A DNA stretch of 43,794 nucleotides from Longimicrobiaceae bacterium (lineage in GTDB: Bacteria; Gemmatimonadota; Gemmatimonadetes; Longimicrobiales; Longimicrobiaceae), in contig DASRQW010000050.1 of the NCBI GenBank assembly GCA_035696245.1, forward strand, positions 1-43,794. Direction: 5' to 3'. Below the pieces are notes generated by a model. It worked only from the letters and a program-made list of their open reading frames with translations, was not told the DNA's origin and made no database searches. The position numbers were made by a program, and so were the translations under genes. Positions 8,492-16,103 of this stretch are shown in pieces; the first letter of the stretch is position 1, and each line of letters starts with the position of its first letter.

Positions 8492-10144
8492 TCAGTGCAT
8501 GTCCACACCGGCCGCGGGTGCGCTGGGCTTGCGCAGGAAGAGGATGGCGGGCGCGGTGGCGAGGAAGGAGAGGAGGATCAGCATCCACGCGTCGTTGTAG
8601 GCCAGCATGGTCGCCTGCCGCATCACCATTCCCTCGATCATCTTCATCGCCGTCTGGTTCGCGAGCGCCTCGGGCACACCGCGCGCCGAGATGCCCGCGG
8701 TCACGAGCTGGAGGCGCTGGACGAACGCGGGGTTGTACGGGTTGATGTACGCCAGCAGGTCCACCCGGTGCTGCTGCACGTGGGTGGTGAGGTACGTGCC
8801 CAGGATGGCGATGCCGAACGAGCCGCCGAGCTGCCGCGACAGGTTGATGAGCCCCGACGCCTGCTGCGCCTCGCTGGGCTTGAGCGCGCCGTAGGCGGCG
8901 TTGTTGATGGGCGTGAAGAGCAGCCCCAGTGCCACGCCGCGCACCATCAGCGGCAGCCGCGCGTCGGCCTCGCCGGCGGCGGTGGTCAGGTGCCCCAGGT
9001 CCCACATGGCGAGCACGAAGAAGCTCACCCCCAGCGCGATGAGGATGCGCGCGTCCACCAGCGGCTTCTTGCCGTTCAGCATGGCGCCGCACACCAGCGC
9101 GGTGGCGGCGGTGAACAGGCCGCCCGGCATCATGGTGAGCCCCGTCTCGGTGGGCGTGAAGCCCAGCAGCGTCTGCGTGAAGAGCGGGAAGAGGAACGTG
9201 CCGCCGTACAGGCCGAAGCCCAGGGCGACGAACAGGAAGATGGACGCGGCGAGCTGCCGGTTCTTCAGCACGCGGAAGTCCACCACCGGGTGCTCGTTGC
9301 GCGGCGACAGCTCCCACCACAGCATGGCCGCCAGCGATACGCCGGAGAGGATGGAGAGGCGCAGGATGGTGGGGCTGTTGAACCAGTCGTCGCGGTTGCC
9401 CTCCTCCAGCACGTACTGCAGCGAGCCGACGCCGGTGACGAGCAGCCCCATCCCCAGGAAGTCGACCGGCCCGGAGCGGCGAACGTGCGTGACCGGGTCG
9501 TGCAGGAAGGTGTAGACCAGGAAGGCGGAGACGATGCCGATGGGGATGTTGATGAAGAAGCACCAGTTCCACGTGTAGTTGTCCGTGATCCACCCACCCA
9601 GCGTGGGCCCCAGCGTGGGCGCGACGATGACGCCGAGGAGGAAGACGGCCTGCACAAGGCCCTGCTGCTCGCGCGGGAAGATCTGCCGCAGCGTCGCCTG
9701 CGCGGTGGAGAGCAGCGCCGCGCCGCCCGCGCCCTGCACGATGCGCCAGAACACCAGCGTCCACAGGCTGTGCGACGTCCCGCACAGGAACGACGCGACC
9801 ACGAAGATGACGATGGACGCGGTGAGATAGTTGCGCCGCCCGAACGTGGCCGTGAAGAACGCCGTCATGGGGAGGACGACGACGTTGGAGAGGATGTAGC
9901 CGGTGCTGACCCAACTGATCTCCTGCTGCGTGGCGCCCAGGTTCCCCGCCATCTGCGGCAGGGCGACGTTGATGATGGTGGTGTCCAGCACCTCCATGAT
10001 CGCGGCGGTGATCAGGCCCAGCAGGATCAGCCAGCGGTACTTCTCGATCACGCTCCGGTTGTCCTGAACGGGCGCGGCGGGAGCCTTGGCCCTCGCCGGC
10101 GCCTGCGGCCGGATGCCCGCGGGCGCGGGAATGGATTTCTGCAT
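8492..10144 (-). CDS. DHA2-family MFS multidrug efflux transporter (EmrB-like)
   Basis: This 550-residue inner-membrane pump has about 14 hydrophobic segments, as in the EmrB/QacA branch that exports drugs using the proton gradient. Visible signatures are MEVLDTTIINVALP in helix 1 (the acidic residue of this branch), FGRRNYL in the loop of motif A, RIVQGAGGA, and GPTLGGWIT in the motif C region. The ATG at 10142-10144 is preceded by AAGGAAG about 14 bases upstream; the frame extends further but only into the regulatory region. It is transcribed away from tetR-tolC-emrA, which supplies the adaptor and outer-membrane channel. Together they form a complete tripartite EmrAB-TolC-like pump. Substrate unknown. 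Confidence 0.95.
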   Translation of the reverse strand: MQKSIPAPAGIRPQAPARAKAPAAPVQDNRSVIEKYRWLILLGLITAAIMEVLDTTIINVALPQMAGNLGATQQEISWVSTGYILSNVVVLPMTAFFTATFGRRNYLTASIVIFVVASFLCGTSHSLWTLVFWRIVQGAGGAALLSTAQATLRQIFPREQQGLVQAVFLLGVIVAPTLGPTLGGWITDNYTWNWCFFINIPIGIVSAFLVYTFLHDPVTHVRRSGPVDFLGMGLLVTGVGSLQYVLEEGNRDDWFNSPTILRLSILSGVSLAAMLWWELSPRNEHPVVDFRVLKNRQLAASIFLFVALGFGLYGGTFLFPLFTQTLLGFTPTETGLTMMPGGLFTAATALVCGAMLNGKKPLVDARILIALGVSFFVLAMWDLGHLTTAAGEADARLPLMVRGVALGLLFTPINNAAYGALKPSEAQQASGLINLSRQLGGSFGIAILGTYLTTHVQQHRVDLLAYINPYNPAFVQRLQLVTAGISARGVPEALANQTAMKMIEGMVMRQATMLAYNDAWMLILLSFLATAPAILFLRKPSAPAAGVDMH

Positions 10145-10312
10145 CTGTCGGGTCGTCTTCCTTTGTGTGCCGGCCGCGGGCGCGAGCCCGCCCGTCCAGC
10201 GTCGTCCTCGCCCCGCCTCTCCGCTCCCCTCCGTATCCCGGCCTCGATCGGCCGCCGATATCGCGTCGAGGGACCGGGGTTTGCGGAGGACGAGAAGCCT
10301 CTTGCGCAAATG

Positions 10313-10326
10313 ACTGACTAGTTGGT
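10313..10326. promoter_or_regulatory. TetR-type operator, MFS side
   Basis: ACTGACTAGTTGGT is an imperfect palindrome (AC-NN-ACTAGT-NN-GT). It lies just downstream of the minus-strand minus-10 element, where a repressor would block transcription. It shares ACTGAC and the dyad centre spacing with the operator on the tetR side. Confidence 0.75.
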
Positions 10327-10329
10327 AAC

Positions 10330-10358
10330 ATATTCGCGGAACTCGCCGCCGCTGTCAA
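10330..10358 (-). promoter_or_regulatory. Promoter for the MFS pump gene
   Basis: On minus, a perfect TTGACA (10353-10358) is followed after 17 bases by GAATAT (10330-10335; overlapping AATATG and TATGTT are alternatives). The operator palindrome follows at the expected start of transcription. Confidence 0.7.
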
Positions 10359-10464
10359 GGCAGAGCGGCGCACCCGCGGATAACGGCGTGGATGCTGGGT
10401 TCCCCCGCACTTGCCGAGCCACCGCAAGACCGTTCCCCATCTGCCGTAAACGCGGTTGGGCCGG

Positions 10465-10493
10465 TTGACACGGGGCTGGAGCCGCGCTAGTTT
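10465..10493 (+). promoter_or_regulatory. Promoter for tetR-tolC-emrA
   Basis: A perfect TTGACA (10465-10470) is followed after exactly 17 bases by TAGTTT (10488-10493). The operator palindrome begins at the next base. Confidence 0.78.
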
Positions 10494-10507
10494 ACTGACC
10501 GGCCAGT
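10494..10507. promoter_or_regulatory. TetR-type operator, tetR side
   Basis: ACTGACCGGCCAGT is a near-perfect palindrome (only the T/C pair around the centre differs) placed right after the minus-10 box and 15 bases before the tetR start codon. It fits autorepression by the TetR protein encoded next to it. Confidence 0.8.
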
Positions 10508-10522
10508 TATTTGGAGAATATC

Positions 10523-11224
10523 ATGAGCGATGTCAAGCCCGGCGCCCCCGATGCCGAGGCGGCCGAGGAGAACGACCAGGACTGCCGCCGCTGGCGCAGG
10601 CGCGCCGAGGCGCGGCCGGGCGAGATCCTGGACGCGGCGATGGAGATGTTCGTGGAGAAGGGCTTCGCCGCCACGCGCATGGAAGAGATCGCCCAGCGCG
10701 CGGGGGTGACCAAGGGCACGGTGTACCTCTACTACCAGAGCAAGGAGGCGCTCTTCCGCGCCGTGGTGCAGGACAACATCCTGCCCAGCCTGGAGGAGAG
10801 CGAGCGCCACGTGGCCGAGTGGACGGGCAGCAGCGCCGACCTGCTGGGCGAGATGGTGCGGCGCTGGTGGGCGGTGGTGGGGCGGTCGCGCCTGGGCTGC
10901 GTGCCCAAGCTGATGACCAGCGAGGCGGCCAACTTCCCCGAGCTGGCCACCTACTACATGGAAGAGGTGGTGTACCGCGGCCGCCGCGTGTTCGAGAGCG
11001 TGCTTCGGCGCGGGATCGAGGGCGGTGAGTTCCGGCCGGACCTGGACGTGCGCACCGCGGTGCGGGTGATCCAGTCGCCGCTGCTGAACGCGGCCATCCA
11101 CATGCAGTCGCTCCAGCGCTTCGACCAGGAAGCGCTGGACATCGACGTCTTCTTCGACGTCGCCATAGACATCATCCTCCGCGGCATCGCGGTGAACGGG
11201 CAAAAGGACGGTTCGGATGCGTAA
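10523..11224 (+). CDS. TetR/AcrR-family transcriptional repressor
   Basis: This is a 233-residue regulator. The N-terminal DNA-binding domain spans residues about 33-80, with the helix-turn-helix in FAATRMEEIAQRAGVTKGTVYLYYQSKEALF, a textbook TetR signature (here quoted across the helix pair at residues 48-78). The C-terminal domain should bind an inducer and form the dimer; it cannot be matched to a ligand class by eye. The ATG at 10523 has GGAG 6 bases upstream. The gene overlaps tolC by 8 bases and faces the MFS gene across two palindromic operators, so it almost certainly represses both transcripts of the efflux system. Confidence 0.95.
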   Translation: MSDVKPGAPDAEAAEENDQDCRRWRRRAEARPGEILDAAMEMFVEKGFAATRMEEIAQRAGVTKGTVYLYYQSKEALFRAVVQDNILPSLEESERHVAEWTGSSADLLGEMVRRWWAVVGRSRLGCVPKLMTSEAANFPELATYYMEEVVYRGRRVFESVLRRGIEGGEFRPDLDVRTAVRVIQSPLLNAAIHMQSLQRFDQEALDIDVFFDVAIDIILRGIAVNGQKDGSDA

Positions 11225-12557
11225 GGCCAGGCTCTTCGCCGGCGCGGCCCTGCTGGCGGCGCCGCACGTTTTGAACGCGCAGGAGGCGGCCCCGCCGCGC
11301 GTGCGCCTCTCGCTGGCGGACGCGATCCGCCTGGCGTCCGACACCTCGGCGTCGGTGGTGATCGGCGGGCTGCGGGTGGAGGAGGCACAGGCGCGTGTGG
11401 CGCAGGCCCGCTCGGTGCTGCTGCCGGACGTGACGGCCACCGCCAACGTGGTCAACCAGGACAGCAATCTGAAGGACTTCGGGTTCAGCTTCCCGTCGGC
11501 CCCCGGCGCGGAGCCGCTGCCGGACCGCGCGGGCCCGGTCACGGTCTACAACGCCCGCCCCCGCGCCTCGCAGACGCTGTACGACCCGGCGGCCGTGGTG
11601 CGGCTGCGGGCGGCGCGGGCGCAGGTGCCCGCGGCGGGCGCCGAGCGCGACGTGGCGGTGCAGACGGCGGGACAGCGCGCCGGCACGACGTACCTGCGGG
11701 CGGAGCGCGCGGCGGCGACCATCGCCGCGCGGCAGGAGGACATCCGCATCGCGCAGGAGCTGCTGACGCTGGCGCAGGCGCAGCTCCGCGGCGGCATCGG
11801 CACGGGCATCGATGTGACGCGGGCGCAGACGCAGCTCGCCACGGCGCAGTCCGCCGCGGCGCTGGCGCGGAACCAGCTGGCGCAGGCCAACGTGGACCTG
11901 GCGCGCGCCTTGGGCGTGGACCCGGCCACGCGCTTCGAGCTCGCCGATGGCCTCTCGGCCGACGCGGCGGCTTCCGGCGCCGAGGCGACACGCGCCGCGG
12001 CGGTGCAGCAGGCCCTCGCGCACCGCGCGGAGCTGCGCAGCGCCGAAGCGCAGCTCACCGCCGCGGAGCTGGGGCAGCGCGCGATCCACGCGGAGCGGCT
12101 TCCGCGGGTGGACGTGTCGGCCAACTACGGCATCGACGGCCCGCAGGGGCACATCATCGACACGCACCAGGTGGCGCTCCAGGTGTCCGTCCCCGTCTTC
12201 GACGGCGGCCGCCGCACGGCGCGCGAGAGCGAGCAGGGCGCGGTGATCCGCGAGATCCGCGAGCGCAGCGGCGACATCCGCGAGCAGGTTGCCGCAGAGG
12301 TGGAATCGGCCTTGCTCGACATCTCCAGCGGCGCGGAGCAGCAGGCCATCGCCGCCGACCGGCTGCGGCTGGCCGAGTCGGAGCTGTCGCAGGCGCGCGA
12401 GCGCTTCAGCAACGGCATCGCCGGCAACGTGGAAGTGATCAACGCGCAGTCCAACCTGATCCGCGCGCGCGACGCGGTGATCGACGCCCGCTTCGCCACG
12501 GCGGAGGCACGGGTGAACCTGGCCCGTGCCGTCGGCATGACGCAGACCATCCGTTAA
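11217..12557 (+). CDS. TolC-family outer-membrane efflux channel
   Basis: This 446-residue protein has a signal peptide (residues 1-22, ending LNAQEA) and two homologous coiled-coil halves, the pattern of the OEP family that forms a trimeric channel-tunnel. The Ala/Gln-rich heptads around residues 150-230 and 340-430, and the repeated (R)VNLARA/VDLARALG sequences at the ends of both halves, are typical. It overlaps tetR by 8 bases and precedes the membrane-fusion gene by 18 bases, so all three are one operon. It would carry substrates from the MFS-adaptor complex across the outer membrane. Confidence 0.94.
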   Translation: MRKARLFAGAALLAAPHVLNAQEAAPPRVRLSLADAIRLASDTSASVVIGGLRVEEAQARVAQARSVLLPDVTATANVVNQDSNLKDFGFSFPSAPGAEPLPDRAGPVTVYNARPRASQTLYDPAAVVRLRAARAQVPAAGAERDVAVQTAGQRAGTTYLRAERAAATIAARQEDIRIAQELLTLAQAQLRGGIGTGIDVTRAQTQLATAQSAAALARNQLAQANVDLARALGVDPATRFELADGLSADAAASGAEATRAAAVQQALAHRAELRSAEAQLTAAELGQRAIHAERLPRVDVSANYGIDGPQGHIIDTHQVALQVSVPVFDGGRRTARESEQGAVIREIRERSGDIREQVAAEVESALLDISSGAEQQAIAADRLRLAESELSQARERFSNGIAGNVEVINAQSNLIRARDAVIDARFATAEARVNLARAVGMTQTIR

Positions 12558-12575
12558 ACGAGGACCGTACAGAAG

Positions 12576-13712
12576 ATGCCCAGCAACTCGACCATCGAAG
12601 AGGCTCCCGCGGCTGAGGCCCAGGCCCGCGCCGACCACCCGGTGGGCGGCGCGCCCATCGCCGTGGAGCCCAAGAAGCGCAAGCCGCCCATCCTCCCCAT
12701 CGCCGGCGTGATCGCCCTGCTGGCCGTGCTGTACTTCGGCTACCAGTGGTGGCAGGGGCGCGGCTGGGAGAGCACCGACGACGCCCAGGTGGAGGGCCAC
12801 ATCACCCCGGTGAGCCCCAAGGCGGCGGGCTTCGTCTCCACCATCGCGGTGTCGGAGAACCAGATCGTGCACGCCGGCGACCTGCTGGTGCAGCTCGACA
12901 CCACCGACTACCACGAGAAGCTGAAGCAGGCCGACGCGGATCTGGCCGCCCTCGCGGCGCAGGTCGGCTCGGACGGCCAGGGTGGCCAGATCCAGGCGCA
13001 GGCCGCCGCCGCGCGCGCCGAGGCCGGCGCCGCGCAGAGCAGCATCGCGCAGGCCCAGGCCAACGCCGTGAAGGCGCACCGCGACCTGGACCGCTTCCGC
13101 CCGCTGGCCGAGCGCAACATCATCAGCCGCCAGCAGCTCGACGCGGCCGTCGCCGCCGCGGCAGCAGCGGACGCGCAGGTCGCCGCGGCCCGGCAGACCG
13201 CCGCCGCCGCGGGGTCGCAGGCCAGCGCCGCGACGGCGGGCCTGCGCTCCACCCAGGCGCGCGCCGCGGGCGCGCAGGCCATGCGCGAGCAGGCCGCGCT
13301 CCAGCTCTCGTACACGCACATCCGCGCCCCGGTGGACGGCATCGTGACGAAGAAGGGCGTGGAGGTGGGCCAGCTGGTGGCCGTGGGCCAGCCGCTGATG
13401 ACCATCGTGCCGCTGAGCGACGTGTGGGTCACGGCGAACCTGAAGGAGACGCAGGTGCGCGACGTGCGCCCCGGCGAGAAGGTGGAGCTGGAGGTCGACG
13501 CGTACCCCGGCCTCAAGTTCGAAGGCCACGTGGAGAGCATCAGCCCGGCGACGGGCGCCAAGTTCTCGCTGCTGCCGCCGGACAACGCCACGGGCAACTA
13601 CACCAAGGTCGTGCAGCGCATTCCCGTGCGGGTGCGCGTGGACCGGGCGGACGCGACGCACCCGCTGCGTCCGGGCATGAGCGCGGTGGTCCGCATCCAC
13701 GCGCGGCCCTGA
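12576..13712 (+). CDS. HlyD-family membrane fusion protein (EmrA-like)
   Basis: This is a 378-residue periplasmic adaptor. A single transmembrane helix at residues about 39-56 anchors it. ESTDDAQVEGHITPVSPK (residues 65-82) is the characteristic EmrA/HlyD start of the barrel-lipoyl region. A long Ala/Gln-rich coiled coil spans residues about 110-235, and the second lipoyl half includes SYTHIRAPVDGIVTKKGVEVGQ. The beta-barrel ends with a VRVRVDRAD strand. It links the inner-membrane MFS pump to TolC. Last gene of the operon; a hairpin follows at 13745. Confidence 0.95.
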   Translation: MPSNSTIEEAPAAEAQARADHPVGGAPIAVEPKKRKPPILPIAGVIALLAVLYFGYQWWQGRGWESTDDAQVEGHITPVSPKAAGFVSTIAVSENQIVHAGDLLVQLDTTDYHEKLKQADADLAALAAQVGSDGQGGQIQAQAAAARAEAGAAQSSIAQAQANAVKAHRDLDRFRPLAERNIISRQQLDAAVAAAAAADAQVAAARQTAAAAGSQASAATAGLRSTQARAAGAQAMREQAALQLSYTHIRAPVDGIVTKKGVEVGQLVAVGQPLMTIVPLSDVWVTANLKETQVRDVRPGEKVELEVDAYPGLKFEGHVESISPATGAKFSLLPPDNATGNYTKVVQRIPVRVRVDRADATHPLRPGMSAVVRIHARP

Positions 13713-13744
13713 GCTTGCGCGGGACGCCGGGCAGATGGATCGAG

Positions 13745-13778
13745 CTTCGCCGCGCGCAGACGATTGCGTGCGGCGAAG
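13745..13778 (+). terminator. Hairpin terminator after the efflux operon
   Basis: CTTCGCCGC (13745-13753) pairs with GCGGCGAAG (13770-13778). Inside it GCGCA pairs with TGCGT with one G-T wobble, giving a 14-base stem and a 6-base loop. It begins 33 bases after the emrA stop codon. No T-run follows. Confidence 0.7.
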
Positions 13779-13898
13779 ACGCTTTGAAGTGCCTGCCGCC
13801 ACCTGTTTCCCGAGGCGGCGGGCGATGGAAGACCGCGAGGCGGGCGAGCGTGGCGAAGTGCCGCCGCCCGGCATCCTGAAGAGAGAGGGCGGACGCGA

Positions 13899-14525
13899 AT
13901 GGCGAGGCAACGGCTGATGGGGAAGCTGGCGGCGGCGGCGATGCTGGCTGCGGCGGCTGCATGCGGCGGCGAGAGAACGGCCTCCACGCCGCCGGGAAGC
14001 ATGAGCGAGCAGGCGATCGACTCCGCCGCGGGCGCGATTCCGCGCGGCACGGGCGAGGTGCGCACCGCACGCTTCGGCGGCGGAGGCGGCGGTCCGGCGA
14101 TGGGCGGTGATGCGGTCGCCGGTGGGTCGATGACCGGCGGCGCTTCGGCGTCGGGCGTCGGCGGAGCCGCGGGCGGGGCGATGCCGGGCACCGCTGGCGC
14201 GGGCACGACGCTGTCGGCCGGCGGGGCGGCGGGGATGAGCGGCGCTGCGGGCGGATCCGCGGCCGGAGGGTCGGCGGGAGCGCTGTCGGGTGGATCGTCC
14301 ACCGGCACGTCTACCGGCGGCAGCGTGTCGGGGGCGAGCGTCGGGTCCGCAGGGCCGGGCTATGCGGGACCGCCGGTTCCCCCGGCCGTGCGCCAGCCGA
14401 CCATTGCGGGGCCCGCGGTCGCGGCGACGACACCGTCGGCATCGTCGCCCGCGACGAGCAGCCCGGCCACCAGCTCGCCGACGAGCTCGGGTACGCCTCC
14501 GGCAACGACTCCGCCGCCGGTGTGA
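13899..14525 (+). CDS. Gly/Ser/Ala-rich putative lipoprotein
   Basis: The 208-residue product begins with a short basic region and a hydrophobic segment ending in a lipobox-like AAAACGG, with the lipid-modified Cys predicted at residue 23. The rest is low complexity: Gly/Ser/Ala runs between residues about 54 and 155, then Pro/Thr/Ser-rich to the end. Such tails are usually disordered surface or periplasmic linkers. No enzymatic domain is visible. In this GC-rich genome a long open frame of small residues can arise by chance, but the lipobox and the terminator at 14571 support a real gene. A second in-frame ATG occurs seven codons in. Confidence 0.6.
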   Translation: MARQRLMGKLAAAAMLAAAAACGGERTASTPPGSMSEQAIDSAAGAIPRGTGEVRTARFGGGGGGPAMGGDAVAGGSMTGGASASGVGGAAGGAMPGTAGAGTTLSAGGAAGMSGAAGGSAAGGSAGALSGGSSTGTSTGGSVSGASVGSAGPGYAGPPVPPAVRQPTIAGPAVAATTPSASSPATSSPATSSPTSSGTPPATTPPPV

Positions 14526-14570
14526 GCACGATGGGCGGATGAGCGGTCGTCCGCCGCGTACCGAGACAGA

Positions 14571-14609
14571 CAGCAGGGCACGGCCACCACGCGTGGCCGT
14601 GCCCTGCTG
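14571..14609. terminator. Strong hairpin terminator between convergent genes
   Basis: A perfect 17-base stem pairs 14571-14587 (CAGCAGGGCACGGCCAC) with 14593-14609 around a 5-base loop. It lies between the lipoprotein gene ending at 14525 and the convergent MmcQ/YjbR gene ending at 14778. No T-run. Confidence 0.85.
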
Positions 14610-14777
14610 TGCATCTACCGTCACCTCGCGGTTCGGTGACATTCGGACCGGCGGACGGCCCGCCTGGCGCGTGAACGCGCGGGCTGCGACGGGCGAGGAC
14701 CGCTACGCGGCCTGCCGCGGAGAGATCATCGCCCTACGGACGTCGTTGCATTGGCCGCGGCTCGAGCGCTCGCGAAT

Positions 14778-15143
14778 CTATCGTCCCTGAGCGTCGAGGA
14801 GCGCGAGGAGCTTCTTCGGCGCGACCATCCCGTACGCCTGCACGACGAGCGATTCCAGCTCCGCGTCGTCCACGTGCGGCAGGGAGATGCCGATCCAGCC
14901 CTTGGGGCCCACGTACGGCGGCACGAAGAACTTCTGCTCGTCCGAGCGCACGAGCATCTGCTGAACGCCCACGGGCGCGGGGCACCACAGCGCGATGCGG
15001 CCATCGCGATGGTGGTTGTTCGCGAACATGGCGAACATCTTCTTGCGCACGCGGAACGTCGGCTCGCCCCACGCCTCCACCTCCGCCGCCTCCGGCAGCG
15101 CCAGGCACACGCGCCGGACGCGCTCGATCTGCTCGTCGTTCAT
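14778..15143 (-). CDS. MmcQ/YjbR family protein
   Basis: The 121-residue protein has the full length and landmarks of the MmcQ/YjbR family, which has a double-wing fold suggested to bind DNA but no proven role. Typical features are LPEAAEVEAWGEPTFRVRKKMFA near residues 16-38, the central ALWCPA, the FFVPPYVGPKGWIGISL segment and the final helix with SYxxVAPKKLL-like sequence (AYGMVAPKKLLALL). The ATG at 15143 is the best start. It is a single-gene unit, convergent with the lipoprotein gene and divergent from the TIR gene. Confidence 0.9.
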   Translation of the reverse strand: MNDEQIERVRRVCLALPEAAEVEAWGEPTFRVRKKMFAMFANNHHRDGRIALWCPAPVGVQQMLVRSDEQKFFVPPYVGPKGWIGISLPHVDDAELESLVVQAYGMVAPKKLLALLDAQGR

Positions 15144-15318
15144 CTTCCGCGATGTTGAGGGATGCGGGGCCGGGGGACGATGGAAGAGTAGCCGCCCGCA
15201 CCGGCGCGAAAAAGACCGGCGGCGGGTTTGATACGTGCCGGGCGATGCGATACGTTGTCATCGCGCCGGCTTCCATCCGCCGAGCGCGGGCCTTCGCCAC
15301 GGATCGCCAGGGAAAACG

Positions 15319-16092
15319 ATGAAGATCTTCCTCAGCTGGTCCGGCGAGCGAAGCCGCGGCCTGGCGGCGGTGCTGAAATCGTGGCTGCCCCTCGTGTTGC
15401 AGTACGCCGAGCCGTGGATGTCAGACGACATCCCGGCCGGGAGCCGCTGGAGCACCGAGATCGGCGCGGCGCTCGCGACGGCGGAGTTCGGCATCGTCTG
15501 CGTGAGCAAGGCCAACGTCAATGCGCCCTGGCTGCATTTCGAGGCAGGCGCGATCTCCAGCTCGGCCGGGGCCGACGCCGTCTGCCCGCTGCTGATCGAC
15601 CTTGCGTTCGAAGAGCTTTCCGGACCGCTGAGCCAGTTCCAGGCGAAGCGGCTCGACAAAGCCTCGATGCACACCGTGGTCCGGTCGATCAACGACCGTG
15701 CGGGCGAGAGGCGGCTCGACCCACAGCGTCTCGCGCATCTGGTGGACGTCCTCTGGCCCGTGTTCCTCAGCGAGTGGGCGCGGATTCCTGGCCATCCAGC
15801 CGAGACGCACGTCGAGACATCTCCCGCGCTCCCATCTTCCGGTGCCGAGAGCAGGACGTATCCGGTGACGAGACGGAAGCGGGCCTGCGTCCCGCTCTCC
15901 GACCTCCTCGGCACGGTCGAGCTCTCCGTGCGCGCGAAGCCGCTGGGGAGCGTGGCGGGCGAGATTGGAGTGGGTGGCGAGACGTTGCGCAAGCTGCTGA
16001 CCGGTGCCGACATGCATGCACGGACGGTGCTTCGGCTCGAAGAGTGGTACTGGCGATCTGGCGGGTACAGACCCACGCCGCACGTAACCTGA
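15319..16092 (+). CDS. TIR-domain protein with possible C-terminal helix-turn-helix
   Basis: This 257-residue protein starts at an ATG preceded by AGGGA 5 bases upstream; an upstream in-frame GTG/ATG region lacks homology. Residues 1-155 form a bacterial TIR domain: MKIFLSWSGE, WMSDDIPAGSRW, the strand EFGIVCVSK, and PWLHFEAGA with Glu75 at the position of the NADase glutamate. A linker rich in Pro/Ser follows (about 157-185). The last 60 residues (AGEIGVGGETLRKLLTG, then HARTVLRLEEWYW) look like a small helical DNA-binding module. Bacterial TIR proteins often hydrolyse NAD or make cyclic ADP-ribose signals in phage defence. The stop is 11 bases before purD, suggesting co-transcription. Confidence 0.85.
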   Translation: MKIFLSWSGERSRGLAAVLKSWLPLVLQYAEPWMSDDIPAGSRWSTEIGAALATAEFGIVCVSKANVNAPWLHFEAGAISSSAGADAVCPLLIDLAFEELSGPLSQFQAKRLDKASMHTVVRSINDRAGERRLDPQRLAHLVDVLWPVFLSEWARIPGHPAETHVETSPALPSSGAESRTYPVTRRKRACVPLSDLLGTVELSVRAKPLGSVAGEIGVGGETLRKLLTGADMHARTVLRLEEWYWRSGGYRPTPHVT

Positions 16093-16103
16093 CCGGGCGA
16101 GAC

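Larger units (their letters stand above)
10145..10522. other. Divergent control region between the MFS pump and tetR
   Basis: This 378-base region holds no gene. It carries two divergent promoters and two operator-like palindromes, described separately. The minus-strand transcript would have a leader of about 175 bases before the MFS start; I see no riboswitch in it. Confidence 0.8.

Noticed and set aside
11172-14642. Minus-strand open frame of 1156 codons opposite tetR-tolC-emrA
   Set aside because: It lies wholly antisense to three genes with clear motifs, has low-complexity Arg/His/Val-rich sequence and shows no domain.
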